Assembly: GCA_030068075.1 (NCBI GenBank)
Contig: CM057832.1
Span: forward strand, 74,874,002 to 74,938,001
Origin: Paguma larvata
Lineage: Eukaryota > Chordata > Mammalia > Carnivora > Viverridae
Direction: 5' to 3'
Length of the DNA stretch: 64,000 nucleotides
The first letter of the stretch is position 1, and every line of letters begins with the position of its first letter. The notes beneath the pieces are model-generated. The model worked only from the letters and a program-made list of their open reading frames with translations. It ran no database searches and was not told where the DNA came from. Shown piece by piece: positions 1-10,400 of this stretch. The translations under genes and the position numbers were made by a program.

Positions 1-122
1 AGCTCAGAGCCCGGAGCCTGCTTCAGATTCTGTGTCTCCGTCTCTCTCTGCCCCTCCCCCACTTGCGCTCTGTCTCCCTCACTCGCTCTCTCAAAAATAA
101 ATATTAAAAAAAATTTTTTTTA
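1..122 (+). mobile_element. CAN-SINE (feliform type), 5' end cut by window
   Basis: From AGCTCAGAGCC through GATTCTGTGTCTCCG, CT-rich stretch and AAAAATAAATATTAAA tail. Sits in an NMRK1 intron. Confidence 0.85.
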
Positions 123-311
123 ACGTTTCAAACATGTCAGTTTGTCAATAATAGAGTTTAAATTTGTCTAAAATATTTATTAGGTATTTTGAAAGGTACA
201 TAAAATAGGTACATTATTTTATGTATTGTAGAGCCCTAGATATACTCATCATGAAAAGCCACATCATAAAACTTGTATTGATTTCATGTATTTTTGCACA
301 TTGATTTGAAG

Positions 312-459
312 TGCTCGAAGCGCTCAATATGGAAAAAATGATGTCCACCATTTCCTGCTGGATGGAAAGCCCAAGACACTCAGAGGTATCGACAGACTCC
401 GGAAGTGCCGAGGAAATTCCCATATTAATCGTCGAAGGCTTCCTTCTCTTTAATTACAA
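312..459 (+). CDS. NMRK1: NMRK1 internal exon (residues 57-105 and part of 106)
   Basis: The acceptor AG is at 310-311 after a weak pyrimidine tract, and the donor GTAAGC begins at 460. The exon starts in phase 1, completing a valine codon begun in the upstream exon. It encodes VLEALNMEKMM and runs to EGFLLFNY, followed by AA of a lysine codon. Glu98 of the VEGF motif is here. The preceding intron begins outside the window and carries a SINE at 1-122. Confidence 0.93.
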
Positions 460-3400
460 GTAAGCATCCTCAACCTTACATTGACCTTCGATGAATGGAG
501 GAGGGGGAACCTTGTGAACTAAATATGCTGTTATTTTAGGCCCCTCGACACGCTATGGAACAGAAGCTACTATCTGACCATCCCGTATGAAGAATGTAAG
601 AGGAGGAGGAGGTGAGTTTTGGTATCACCTTTATGGACTGGAATTCAAGACACAAAATATACACGGGGTGAAAAGTACAGCATAGGGAATGGAGGTGCTC
701 GTATTTATAATAGCTTTTATGGTGACAGATGGCAGCTAACTTGGGGTGACCATGGAATCACACGTAGACACGTCAAACCCCTGTGTGTACGCCTGAAACT
801 AACGTAGCGTGTGTGAACTGTACTTCAACAAAAAATAAAAATTTTTAAGTAAAAAAAATGTTTTTTAATTTTTTTAAAGACAAAATTTTAGGAAAAAGAG
901 AACGTTATTGAGCAATGTGTATATGTCATCTTTCAGACAAGGCAAGCCTCATCTCTTTTACATGAAGAGCAAAACCTTTTTTCATAAATGCTCATCCACA
1001 TGGAGTAATGCAAATTATTTTTCTTCTTTTAATTAATTATTTATTTATTGAAAAAGAGAGGGCGTGAGCAGGGGAGGAGCAGAGAGAGAGATCCCAAGCA
1101 GGCTCTGAGCTGTCAGTGCAGAGTCCCATGTGGACTCAATCCCACCACCCTGGGATCATGGCCTGAGCTGAAATGAAGAGTTGGACGTTTAAGTGACCCT
1201 GGCTCCCTGCAAATTACCTTTCTAAGAAAAGGCCCTCTACAAACCCTTTGACTTCTCTTTCTTAAATCTTCCAATGAACCAATCCCATGTTGAAATGATT
1301 TTAAATTTGCAAGCCATTATTATGTTATAGGCACAAAGGGCACCAATTAGTTGAAAGTTTAATCCAGCATATAGTTTCTCTGTCATTATTTGCATTGATA
1401 TTTGTCTCTTAATTTTTTATAAAGCACTGAAGCATGGGGAAATAATTACGAATGATAGTGAATTACAAAAATAATTTTTTGAACCCGAAAACTAAATCCA
1501 TGTTATTGTTTGTAAGTAGCCTTGAATCTAAAATGTACGTATGCTCTTAATCCTGTTTAGATTAAGTCTCAGTGATTTTCCCATTATCCTGACTATTGTT
1601 AGTTTACTTTGTCAGTTGTGTGTTTCTATTGGTATGAAGTCTCCTATGTGTTTTTATAGTACGAGAGTCTACCAGCCTCCAGACACCCCAGGGTACTTTG
1701 ATGGCCACGTGTGGCCCATGTATCTCAAGCACAGACGAGAAATGGAGAGCATCACGTGGGAGATTGGTAAGTGCCTTTTCTCCCTCTACAGCAGACTTTC
1801 CTTGTCACTGCCTTTAAGTCCACAGGAGAAAGGACTTGAGGAGGTATTTTTCTCACGGATTAAGCCACAACACTCTGGGCTCCTCTACTTCCACAGTCGG
1901 CTCTACCGGTTTCTGTTTCTCTCTCCAGCTCAAAGCCTGTCAACTTCTAGGTGGTCATTCATGAAATACATATTGATTGAATGTCTTCTGCGTGCACGGC
2001 ACTGTCCTGTTGATATCAAGGGAAATAAGACAAATCCTGCCCGTACTCGCAAGAGCCAACGTTCTGTCCAGGAAACAGCCGTTAAAGATCCTAACTGCAC
2101 GGGCATGTCCTGTCTAGCTATGCTAAGTGCTGTGCCACCAAGTTCCAGGGTGGGCCCAAGGCCTAGCAATCAGGGAAGGCTTCTATGAGGAAGCCTCTTA
2201 AACCACACTCTGAGGGGTTTAACTGGACAAAGGGAGATAGTTTGGTGGACAGAAGATCGCCCGAGAGAGTACTCAGAAAACTGGGGACAGAAAGGAGTGA
2301 GCAGCACCTGAAGGAAGGTCGGTGTATTTTTGGTAGAGAAAACCAAGAGAAAGGTGATACTGGAGACGCAGGGAAGATCTAAAGTCTACAAGGCCATAGT
2401 CCAGTTGAGGACTTGGGTTGTTATCCTGGGAGAAGTGGGAAGCCCTCTACAGAAGGCTTTTAAACAAGGACATGGTAGGGGCACCTGGTGACTCAGTGTC
2501 TTGTTCTCGATTTCAGCTCAGGTCATGGTCTCACGGTTTGTAGATTCGAGCCCCACATGGGGCTCTGTGCTGACAGCATGGAGCCTGCCGCCTCCGGTTC
2601 ACTCCCTGTGTCTCTGCCCCTCCCCTGCTTGCGCACGCTCTCTCTCTTTCTCGAAATAAGTAAACTTAAAAAAAATTTTAAACAAGGACATAGTTGATAT
2701 CAAATTCTTGTTTTAGTGAGATTCCCCTGGCTATGCGAGGGTGGATGCAGAGGGTGTGAGGTTGGACGCACGGGCTCAATAGAACAGGGTGACCAAAGGG
2801 ATACGGAGCCCGCTCTCCCACTCCGTCCAAAATGCCAGTCTAACCATGCCCCCACTTTGCTCACATACCTTCAGAGAGTCTCTGGCTTTTTGATACTAAA
2901 TCCAAACAGACTTCTAGGCCCCTGAAGACTAAGGCATAGACAGCCTTGCTCTAAAATCTCATCTCTACAGCCTCCCACCTTCTAGCCCTTCCAACCCGTG
3001 CACCCTTTTCTTAACAGGCAAGTTTATCTCCTACCTCCAGTTTTCTTTCTTCTTTTTATTATTTTTTAATGTTTATTTATTTTTGAGAGAAAGAGAGAGA
3101 CAGTGTGAGCAGGGGAAGGGTAGAGAGAGAGGGAGACCTAGAATCTGAAGCAGCTCCAGGCTCTGAGCCATCAGCACAGAGCCCAGTGCAGGGCTCGAAC
3201 TCATGAACCGTGAGATGGTGACCTGAGGCAAAGTCGGATGCTTAACCAACTGAGCCACCCAGGTGCCCCTTACCCCCAATTTTCTGATTAAAGGGTTCTT
3301 TGCTTCCTTTAACCTACACAACTTCCACTTTTTCTCCAAAATTAACTATGCCAGTTTGGGTAAAAATACCTGCTGGGCCTGGAGAATTCTGAGTCAGTAT

Positions 3401-3782
3401 ACACGTGGCACAGCCCAGACCCCTGCATGATTCAGGAAGCTGCACAGGCAAGCCTGATGCATACGTAGGTTGGAGAACCACCCCCTTAAATGTTTCTTTC
3501 GGGGATGCACCGCCTCAGTGCTCCTGAAGTGCCACATGCACAGCACCGCTTAACTCTTGCTTTTTCAAAAAAGAATTTTCACATCTGCTCGTATGCATTT
3601 CTCAAATCAAATTTTTTAACCTATTGTTCCTGACTGTACTCTATTTTTCTTTTTAATGGTTATTAATTTCTTTTTTAAGTTATGATCCTGCATTCTTTGT
3701 TTAAACCTATTCATATTCTTTTTTTTTAAGTTTATTTAATTATTTTGAGAGATACAGAGAAAGCATGAGTGGGGGAGGGGGG

Positions 3783-3830
<48 letters not shown>

Positions 3831-6800
3831 ATCCCAAGCAGGCTCCGCACTCAGTGCAGAGCTCAAAGCGGGGCTCAAACTCAAGACCGAGAGATCATGA
3901 ACTGAGCTGAAACCAAGTGTCAGACGCTTAATGGACTGAGCCACCCAGGCGCCCCAAACCTATTGGTATTCTTAAGAGATGCCAAATGCCAGAGTAAGAA
4001 TCCTCTACTAACAGGTCCACTCTCCTTTCTCCTTCCCAGTTTACCTAGATGGAACAAAATCTGAAGAGGACCTCTTTAAAGAAGTGTATGAGGATCTGAT
4101 ACAGGAGCTAGCAAAGCAAAAGTGTAAGTATTGTGGATGGTGAAGGAAGAGCCGGGAAAATAGTTCGGGCCCAAGAATGACTTACCAGAATGCTAATGCG
4201 GGAGTCATTGTATCCATTCATTCACTGCTTTGAAGACAATTCAGAATCAGAGACTCTGAATGGATTTGAGGACTTGATTATTTTGTTTATGAGGTTTTTT
4301 TATTTAAGGGTGAAAATATCCACCCGTTGTTACATTCCTTAATCGTGTTTATGTTACGTAGTTTGTATTGTTTAGTAGATGGCCGTTATTTCAATGGGAC
4401 TGAAATTATCCTTTAGGCAGAGTGAAGTTAAAATGCTGGTTTTAATATGTCTAGAGTTCTCTTTCTCTTTTATGCCTCTTAAAGATTTCCCGTGACTTTA
4501 TTTTCCCAAATACCTCAAAAATAAACACAAGATGCTAAAAAATATTTATCGAGTGTTTCTTTAAGGTTTTCATATAAGATGACACATTTTCCAAGTATCA
4601 GAAACTTTCCTTTATCTGCCTGAAGCACAGGGAAAGTACAGGGGCAGCAGTGGCTTCAGGCTCAGCTGGATCAAGGAGCTCAAATGTCATCTTCAAGGCT
4701 CTGCCACTATTCCACATTCTGTTTGGGTTTCTTTTGAAGTCAGATGCTCTCCACTGACAGATACCATGGCCGTTGGCAGCACCCTCCTAGGCTCAGCATC
4801 CTCCTAGGCTTATGGGTAGAAAAAGACCATTAATCCTTTCCCAAGATTTCCCACGAGTTGATAAATGTTGAAGCTGGGTGTTGGGTTCCCAGGGGTTTAT
4901 GTGTGATTCTCACTGCTTTAGCATACGTTTAAAATTCTTTATTTTAAATAGTTTTTTAAAAAGCAGTTTTACACTTTAGCCGAACTAAAAATTCCCAGGG
5001 AAGATTTTGATCGGTCCTGCTTGGGTCACATGCCTTGCACTAACCCAATCACTTTGGCCAAGGAGGTGGCATACTCTGATTGGCTAGGACTGGATCATGC
5101 TCTCATCTTGTAATCGAATGCCTCTCTTCAGGCCTTTTGTTTAGTGGGGAAACTCCCCAAAGGGAAAGCAGAGCAGGAGGTAGAAACCGGAAGGATGAAA
5201 AAGCATGTGGGGAGAGCAAAACTCTAGATCGAGCTGCCGTTGTATTCAAACTATTTGAACTAAAAGGGTTTTCATGGTGAAGGTATGCAAAGTGCTTATT
5301 CAAGACAGCAGGAGTCACTCCTGCAGTGGAGAACATGACTTGCATTTAACTACCCTAGTCCAGATGTCCTCATCTCCAGTAAGAGTTAATTTCCTTTGTT
5401 CTCGGTAATTCCTGTCTTACAAGGAGACTGGGCCCAGCCAGCCAGCCCACTGACCCTCCACACTCCTGGTTTCGGGCTCCGCCCTTCATGGAGGCAGGAG
5501 CCCGTTTGCAGAGATCTCAGGAGCGCTTTAAGGTTTCTGCTACATGGAACTTACAGCCCTTGGCCGCTATGCCGGCCCACCCTGCCGTCTGGTATTCAGA
5601 TGCAAGGCAGGGAAACGCAGCACTGACATGAACAGCTAGAAAGGAGTGTAGGGTGAAGGGGGGTATTCAGTCTTCAGAGATCATTGCACCTGAGCCGGGG
5701 CCTCTTTCTGAGGGTTGTCAGCCCCCTCTCTGGCCCTAGTGGATACTGCAGGGTGTTTTAGCTGCTGGACTCCTTCCATCCTCTTAATAATGGCCAGTGC
5801 TCAAGTCCATTTTGTTTTGTTTTGTATAAATGTTTATTCATTTTTGAGAGAAAGAGCATGAGTGGGAGACACAGAATCTGAAGCAGGCTCCAGGCTCTGA
5901 GCTGTCAGCACAGAACCCGACGCGGGGCTCGAACTCCCAAACCGTGAGATCATGACCTGAGCTGAAGTCAGAGGCTTAACCAACTGAGCCACCCAGGCGC
6001 CCCTCACATCCATTTCTTTAGTGACGAAGTCATACTCTATGGAGTTTGGCCTTGTGATCCATCTCCTGATAAAGATGAAAGGGGTCTTACTCAAGTAGCT
6101 CAGGCAAACTGCACCTAGTTCCGCGGCCAGCGTGTGCTGTACGTCCCAAGGGCCAAGAACAGCAGGTATGTTTTGATGGACACCGAAAGCCCACAGGAAA
6201 GTACATGCCCACGTGCGTGGCACCTGCCTCTTTCCTCGCTTACATCCTAGAGGCTCGTAAGGAGGATTCAACTTCGCCTTTTAAGGCTCTCTTGTTTGAA
6301 TTGTAAATATTGGGCAAAGTTAAATAGAAAAAAACATACCAATGTTAGAAGAGAGAGAAAATACGAAGCAGATGAACTTTTCTTTCCTCTTAAGATCTCT
6401 GTTGTTTTTTTTTTTTTTTTCCCCAAGTGCCGAAGTAAGTTCTGGTGTTATTTATAGTAACTCACCACCTTTCCCAGTTCTTGAGCCGCAGTGCCCTGGC
6501 AAAAGCCTCCTGGAGGAATCTTCAGCGTGGCCTGGCTTAACCCACAGTCGGGGGGACCGAGCCGGCAAGAAGGCCTTCCCCATGTGTCTCCGCACTGCTC
6601 TGCAGGCCGCACAGAGCAGCCCCTACACCTGCTGCACTCAGTGTCCACTCGGAGCACGTGAAATCATACTTGTGATAATGTAATAATAACGAGGGGGAAA
6701 CAGAGATGGGATTTAATTATTAATGAAACAAAGGACCCAGGAGAGTAAGAAACACAAAGTTAGATGTGTAATCCTTATTTAAATTCAGCATTTGAGGCAA

Positions 6801-9190
6801 AATGTAGTCGTCACATATTCTCACAATGACAAGGCAGCCTAGCCACCAGAACAAAGTCCTTTGGGGAATGCTTATTTCCAAGACCATGTTTTCTTTCTGG
6901 GACACTTGTCTCTTTTTCAGAGGAGCCCGACTGCCACGTATACCAGGTCGGAGCTGGCAAGGGTTGACGGGAGGTCGGCTCCCGCATGTGGGAAGGAAAA
7001 AGGGGAAAGTGTGTATTTCTATCTCATTATAAAAGCATATTAATTATTTTTAAAAAGTTTTAATATGAGAAACAAAATAATCACTTGAATTCCCACCGAT
7101 CAGCAATGTTACCATTTTAATGAGTACATATTCCATATTTTTGCTGCTCCCATCAGTCTCTTACATGGTTACATGGTTAATCGCCATGTTTTTTTCTGTT
7201 TTTACATTAGTATTTACTATTTAAGGAGCATTATAGAGCTTATTAATTGTATAATGAAACTGACGGGGTACCTGGGTGGCTTAGTCAGTTGAGCGTCTGA
7301 CTTTGGCTCAGGTCTGATCTCACCATTTGTGAGTTCGAGCCCTGCGTCGGGCTCTGTGCTGACAGCTCAGAGCCTGGAGCCCCCTTCAGATTCTGTGTCT
7401 CCCTCTCTCTCTCTGACCACCCCCCCAACTTAACATTCTATGTGTGCCTCTCTGTGTCAAAAATAAACATTAAAAATTAAAAAAAAAATAATGAAACTGA
7501 GTAAAACTAAACAACTCTTCCAGTTAAAGGAGTCAAAGCTGAGTTCTATTTTGCTCATGAAAAGTAAATTATAGGGGCATCTGGATGGCTCAGTCAGTTA
7601 AGAGCCCAAGTCTTGGTTTTGGCTCAGGTCATGATCTCACAATTTATGAGTTCAAGCCCTGCGTCAGGCTTTGTGCTGACAGCAGAGAGCCTGCTTGGGA
7701 TTTTTCTCTCTCCCTCTCTCTCTGCCCCTCGTCTGCTCACTCACTCTCTCTTTCTCTCAAAATAATAAACTTAAAAAACTTTTTCTTAAAAAAGTGAATT
7801 ATAAGGGGGCACTTGGGTGGCTCAGTTAAGTGACTGATTAACTGATCAACTGATCAGTTAGACTGATCAAGTCTAACTCTTGATTTTGTCTCAGCTCATG
7901 ACCTCAGGGTCGTGAGTTCAAGTCCTGAGTCGGGTTCTGTGATGGGCATGGAGTCTGCTTAAAATTCTCTCCCTCTCCCTCTGCCCCACCCCCTGCCCAC
8001 ACGCTCTTTCTCTCTCTCTAAAAAAAAAAAAAGTGAATTATAAGACTTGGCACTGACATCTCAATGCAGGAGAAAGATGTCCTATGTCTCATTTCTAATC
8101 TAAGGAATAAGAAATTGCAAAATAAAAATTCAGTAAAATGTGCGTATTTTCTTTTTGATATTTTTATACATTGAATTTAAAATATAATGTCCAATTAAAG
8201 GTAATAGTAGTATAATTATCCAATACAGTAGCCCACATTATCATAGGATTAATGACCCATTTCACAATTGCTGGACATTTAGTGCTGTTGTAAGTTTTTC
8301 ACATTAGCAAATAATGTGCTAAAAAATATCTGCCCATATCACTTGTTTTATTCTTCTTGAATTATTAAAATTTTTCAGGGGCCCCTGGGTGGCTCACTCA
8401 GTTAAACATCCAGCTTCAGCTAAGGTCATGATCTCATAGTTCGTGAGTTCAAACCCTGTGACAGGCTCTGTGCTAACAGCTCAGAACCTGGAGCCTGCTT
8501 TGGATTCTGTGTCTCCATCTCTCTCTCCCCTCCCCCGCTCATGCGTGCTCACGCTCTCTCTCTCTCTCTTTCTCCTTCAAAAATAAACAAAAAATAAAAA
8601 TAAAAAAAATTTCAGAAGTAGCCCTTTCTTGGTCAAAGACTATAATCACTTTTATATTTACACACTTCAGAGATGTCTACACCAAAAAATGTGTGTTCTT
8701 CTAACACAAACTGTGTAACACGAATACAGTGGGCTTATCACTGAGTTTCAAGCCAAAGTCACCAGGTCGGGCTTAGGTGCGCTTCCTTGGTTTACAGAAA
8801 AGATTAAAGGTACCAGTACTCTTTCCCCAAATCAAGAATAACATTCCAAAACAATAATTCCAGTGCAGCCAGCCACCCTTCGTGATAGTCTTCTAATTTT
8901 CAAACTACTTCATTCATTGAAGCCAATGATTATTATACCAATTGCAAACGATACTGGACATGTGATATTTTCAGATAGGCTTAAATTTAATCAAGCATTA
9001 AAAGAATGAGACGTGGCTTCTGTTTAGTTCCCTATGGAAAACCAGCATTTCTGGTTTCAGAATCCCTGTAGCCTTAACATTAAGATTAAGATTTACTGTT
9101 GGTAGTGTGAAGATTTAATAAAATGAGAATTGGAATTCTCTATTAATTTCTGCTTGTGTTTGTTCCCAAGGTTTGCACGTGACAACATAA
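312..9190 (+). CDS. NMRK1: Nicotinamide riboside kinase 1, 3' part of gene (five exons, residues 57-199)
   Basis: The joined coding blocks 312-459, 540-611, 1660-1766, 4040-4123 and 9171-9190 read through without a stop and give residues 57 to 199, exactly the 199-residue length known for the mammalian enzyme. NMRK1 is a cytosolic P-loop kinase that uses ATP to phosphorylate nicotinamide riboside (and nicotinic acid riboside) to the mononucleotide, an entry to NAD+ salvage. Seen here: the IPILIVEGFLLFNY strand with Glu98, which family work places in the active site; the basic lid segment ECKRRRSTR (about 124-132); Tyr134 and the VYQPPDTPGYFDGHVWP segment around the nucleoside pocket; and a charged C-terminal helix EDLFKEVYEDLIQELAKQK. 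The P-loop exon and start codon lie upstream of the window. All introns are GT-AG. Identification is from remembered protein sequence and is very secure. Confidence 0.96.
460..539 (+). other. NMRK1: NMRK1 80-bp intron
   Basis: GTAAGC...TTTTAG intron of 80 bp between two exons whose joined frame matches the protein. It contains no repeat. Confidence 0.9.
540..611 (+). CDS. NMRK1: NMRK1 internal exon (residues 106-129)
   Basis: A 72-nt exon between acceptor TTATTTTAG and donor GTGAGT. It encodes KPLDTLWNRSYYLTIPYEEC followed by KRRR, the basic lid-like segment, and ends with AG of a serine codon. It is separated from the preceding exon by an intron of only 80 bp (460-539), close to the lower limit for mammalian introns. 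Confidence 0.94.
1025..1208 (-). mobile_element. CAN-SINE, degraded
   Basis: T-rich tail, GA-rich body and AGGCTCTGAGCTGTCAG core; the head (GCGCCCC end) is eroded. Target duplication GCAAATTATTTTTCT (1010) / GCAAATTACCTTTCT (1209). Confidence 0.75.
1660..1766 (+). CDS. NMRK1: NMRK1 internal exon (residues 130-165)
   Basis: Acceptor TTTTTATAG and donor GTAAGT flank 107 nt that encode STRVYQPPDTPGYFDGHVWP, then MYLKHRREMESITWEI, ending with one base of a valine codon. Tyr134, a nucleoside-contacting residue in the family, is present. Reading continues open past the donor, so a longer apparent ORF spans the exon and intron; the splice site is strong and marks the true end. Confidence 0.95.
1930..2860 (-). 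mobile_element. L2 relic, split by SINE 2478-2678
   Basis: ACATATTGATTGAATGTCTT, CAGGGAAGGCTTCTATGAGG and CTACAGAAGGCTTTTAAACA are antisense L2 3' motifs in the expected order. Confidence 0.65.
2478..2678 (+). mobile_element. CAN-SINE
   Basis: Starts GGGGCACCTGG, ends in A/T-rich tail. Exact target duplication TAAACAAGGACAT at 2461 and 2679. It interrupts an L2-like relic. Confidence 0.88.
3049..3270 (-). mobile_element. CAN-SINE
   Basis: Near full length, head at right (ACCCAGGTGCCCC). Imperfect flanking repeats TACCTCCAGTTTTCTTT / TACCCCCAATTTTCTGA. Confidence 0.88.
3365..3482 (-). mobile_element. MER5-like hAT transposon relic
   Basis: GGAGAATTCTGAGTCAGTAT and GCCTGATGCATACGTAGGTT then GGAGAACCAC resemble part of MER5A. 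Confidence 0.4.
3721..3955 (-). mobile_element. CAN-SINE with expanded GA tract
   Basis: Target duplication AAACCTATTCATATTCTT (3703) / AAACCTATTGGTATTCTT (3956). The CT-rich part has grown into a (GA)n microsatellite at about 3785-3833. Confidence 0.9.
4040..4123 (+). CDS. NMRK1: NMRK1 internal exon (residues 166-193)
   Basis: Acceptor CTTCCCAG and donor GTAAGT border 84 nt encoding VYLDGTKSEEDLFKEVYEDL then IQELAKQK, ending with T of a cysteine codon. This is the C-terminal helix of the kinase. Without splicing, translation would run into KYCGW and stop, so the donor at 4124 is needed for the known C-terminus. Confidence 0.94.
4630..5170. repeat. Ancient interspersed repeat, class not determined
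   Basis: GCAGTGGCTTCAGGCTCAGC, GGATCAAGGAGCTCAAATGT, TTGGGTCACATGCCTTGCAC and TACTCTGATTGGCTAGGACT are motifs I recall from a widespread old mammalian repeat. 21010-21190 carries the same module (GGGACATGTGACCCTGGCTA) inverted. Confidence 0.5.
5825..6003 (-). mobile_element. CAN-SINE with shortened CT-rich part
   Basis: The segment between GAGAGAAAGAGCATGAGTGG and GAGACACAG is deleted. Flanks TCAAGTCCATTTTG / TCACATCCATTTCT. Confidence 0.87.
7264..7487 (+). mobile_element. CAN-SINE
   Basis: GGGGTACCTGGGTGGC head; exact target duplication ATAATGAAACTGA at 7251 and 7488. Confidence 0.9.
7574..7790 (+). mobile_element. CAN-SINE, first of a tandem pair
   Basis: Head GGGGCATCTGGATGGC. Flanked by AAAGTAAATTATA (7561) and AAAGTGAATTATA (7791), the latter shared with the next SINE. 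Confidence 0.9.
7806..8030 (+). mobile_element. CAN-SINE, older subfamily, second of a tandem pair
   Basis: Lacks the GCTGACAGCTCAGAG box and instead reads GGGCATGGAGTCTGCTTAAA, typical of older carnivore SINEs. Has a local TGATTAACTGATCAACTGATCAG-type stutter near 7830-7867. Flanked by AAGTGAATTATAAG (7792) and the same sequence at 8031. Confidence 0.88.
8378..8604 (+). mobile_element. CAN-SINE
   Basis: GGGGCCCCTGGGTGGC head; flanks AAATTTTTCAG and AAATTTCAG. Confidence 0.9.
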
Positions 9191-9532
9191 AGATGGAGTG
9201 CACCGAATCCTTCCTGGGATGAAGTCAGAAACTCGGAGGAGTCTACTTAAGAACCCGAACCAAGATACAATATGTACTTTGGTATGACGACAGCTGTAGT
9301 TCGTTCGTTTGTGTTATCACAGATGGGTTCTCCTACGTGAGGAACAGTAAATGGTGATCGTGCCGACAGACAGGAATTTACCTTGACGAGCTGTTGTCAC
9401 TCCAAGGGGTGCAGAGATACAGCATAGCTCACAAACGAGTCCGTTCCTCTAGACCGATGATTGTCAAACTTTTCCGAACGGGACCGAGTACGAAATAAGG
9501 TTTACATCACAATCCAGTGCAAATATAACCAA

Positions 9533-9567
<35 letters not shown>

Positions 9568-9735
9568 GACGTGTGTGTACATATCCACACACATACAAAG
9601 ATGACAAAGGATTAACCTTAGACATAAAGCATGCTGAAATTTTGCTATTTTTAATTTTTTTATAATCTTCATTACCATCCAATACTGATCAGTGCCTATT
9701 TACTGCAAATAAAGGCTTTACCCAGAGTAGCAGTC
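9171..9735 (+). CDS. NMRK1: NMRK1 last exon: six-residue C-terminus plus 3' UTR
   Basis: After acceptor GTTCCCAAG at 9170 the exon supplies GT TTG CAC GTG ACA ACA TAA, completing CLHVTT* (the human tail is CLQVTA*). Coding ends at 9190 and the rest is 3' UTR. The UTR holds a (TG)n tract near 9535-9560 and an AATAAA at 9708-9713; cleavage is expected about 15-25 nt later, so the 9735 end is an estimate. Confidence 0.85.
9535..9580 (+). repeat. (TG)n microsatellite in NMRK1 3' UTR
   Basis: About 12 TG units, then TATGTATGTGACGTGTGTGT. Lies in the mRNA after the stop codon. Confidence 0.85.
9708..9713 (+). promoter_or_regulatory. NMRK1: NMRK1 poly(A) signal AATAAA
   Basis: A canonical AATAAA hexamer about 520 nt after the NMRK1 stop codon. 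It is the best-placed signal in the UTR, in the context TGCAAATAAAGG. Cleavage position inferred, not seen. Confidence 0.7.
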
Positions 9736-10304
9736 ATATCGAATGAATCAACAATTTACTACAATGTCTTTTTTGTGTGGGTTTTGTCACTGTTGCTGCT
9801 GCTTCCTGTTTCTTGCATATGTGTAAAACCACATATTGTTTTTGTGGGTCGTCATGTCTCTTATGTTGATACTTTGTTACAAATGGTGTGTTTTCTGTTT
9901 TATTTTGGTTTCTGTCAAACCGATGGTCTGATGTCACAGAAATAAGTTCCAGTTACTTAAATGATAAGTAGTGCCTTTCATTGAAAGGAAGAGACAGGAG
10001 ATCTGAATTCTATAATGTTTTGAGGCCTCTTTCAAGACTGGAATTTAAATTATCTATTGTACTGATCAACCTCTTGTTTTTTAACAAATAGATTGCTCAC
10101 AATCCGCTCAGTCTTTACAAATACAAATATATTGGTACATTAACTTTAACTGTAACTCATTTCATCAGCTCTCATTATTTCTGTATTTCTAACTAGCTTG
10201 TACTCAGTGCCAATTAGGGAGGGGGTTTTTTTTGGTCACACACACTACACAAGAAAACAAACATGAACCAAAAAACAAATCCTGAGCTCAACTGACCGTT
10301 CTTC

Positions 10305-10400
10305 CACCTAATAGCTATATGACTTTGCTCAAACTATTGAAAGTCTTCATTTCCTCTTTGTAAAGTGGGACTATCAACAGTACTTAGCATGGGTGTAGCA
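10305..10400 (+). mobile_element. MIR fragment
   Basis: TAGCTATATGACTTTGCTCA, TTCATTTCCTCTTTGTAAAG. Confidence 0.55.

Larger units (their letters stand above)
4124..9170 (+). other. NMRK1: NMRK1 last intron (5.0 kb)
   Basis: Contains five SINEs (5825, 7264, 7574, 7806, 8378) and an ancient repeat at about 4630-5170. The stretches 5170-5824, 6004-7263 and 8606-9170 show no gene, RNA or clear repeat to me; the short ORFs there have no recognisable protein content. Confidence 0.6.

Noticed and set aside
1541..2188. A 215-codon open frame on the + strand
   Set aside because: It contains the NMRK1 exon 1660-1766 but runs on past a strong GTAAGT donor into intron and L2 relic sequence; only the exon is real.
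7585..7797. Recurrent 65-100 codon ORFs beginning MAQSVK or containing WVAQLVKHPT and SLSLSLCPSP (for example 7585-7797, 14658-14945, 36943-37146, 62957-63148)
   Set aside because: They are translations of the CAN-SINE body and its CT-rich tract in one frame; they recur wherever a SINE lies and are not genes.
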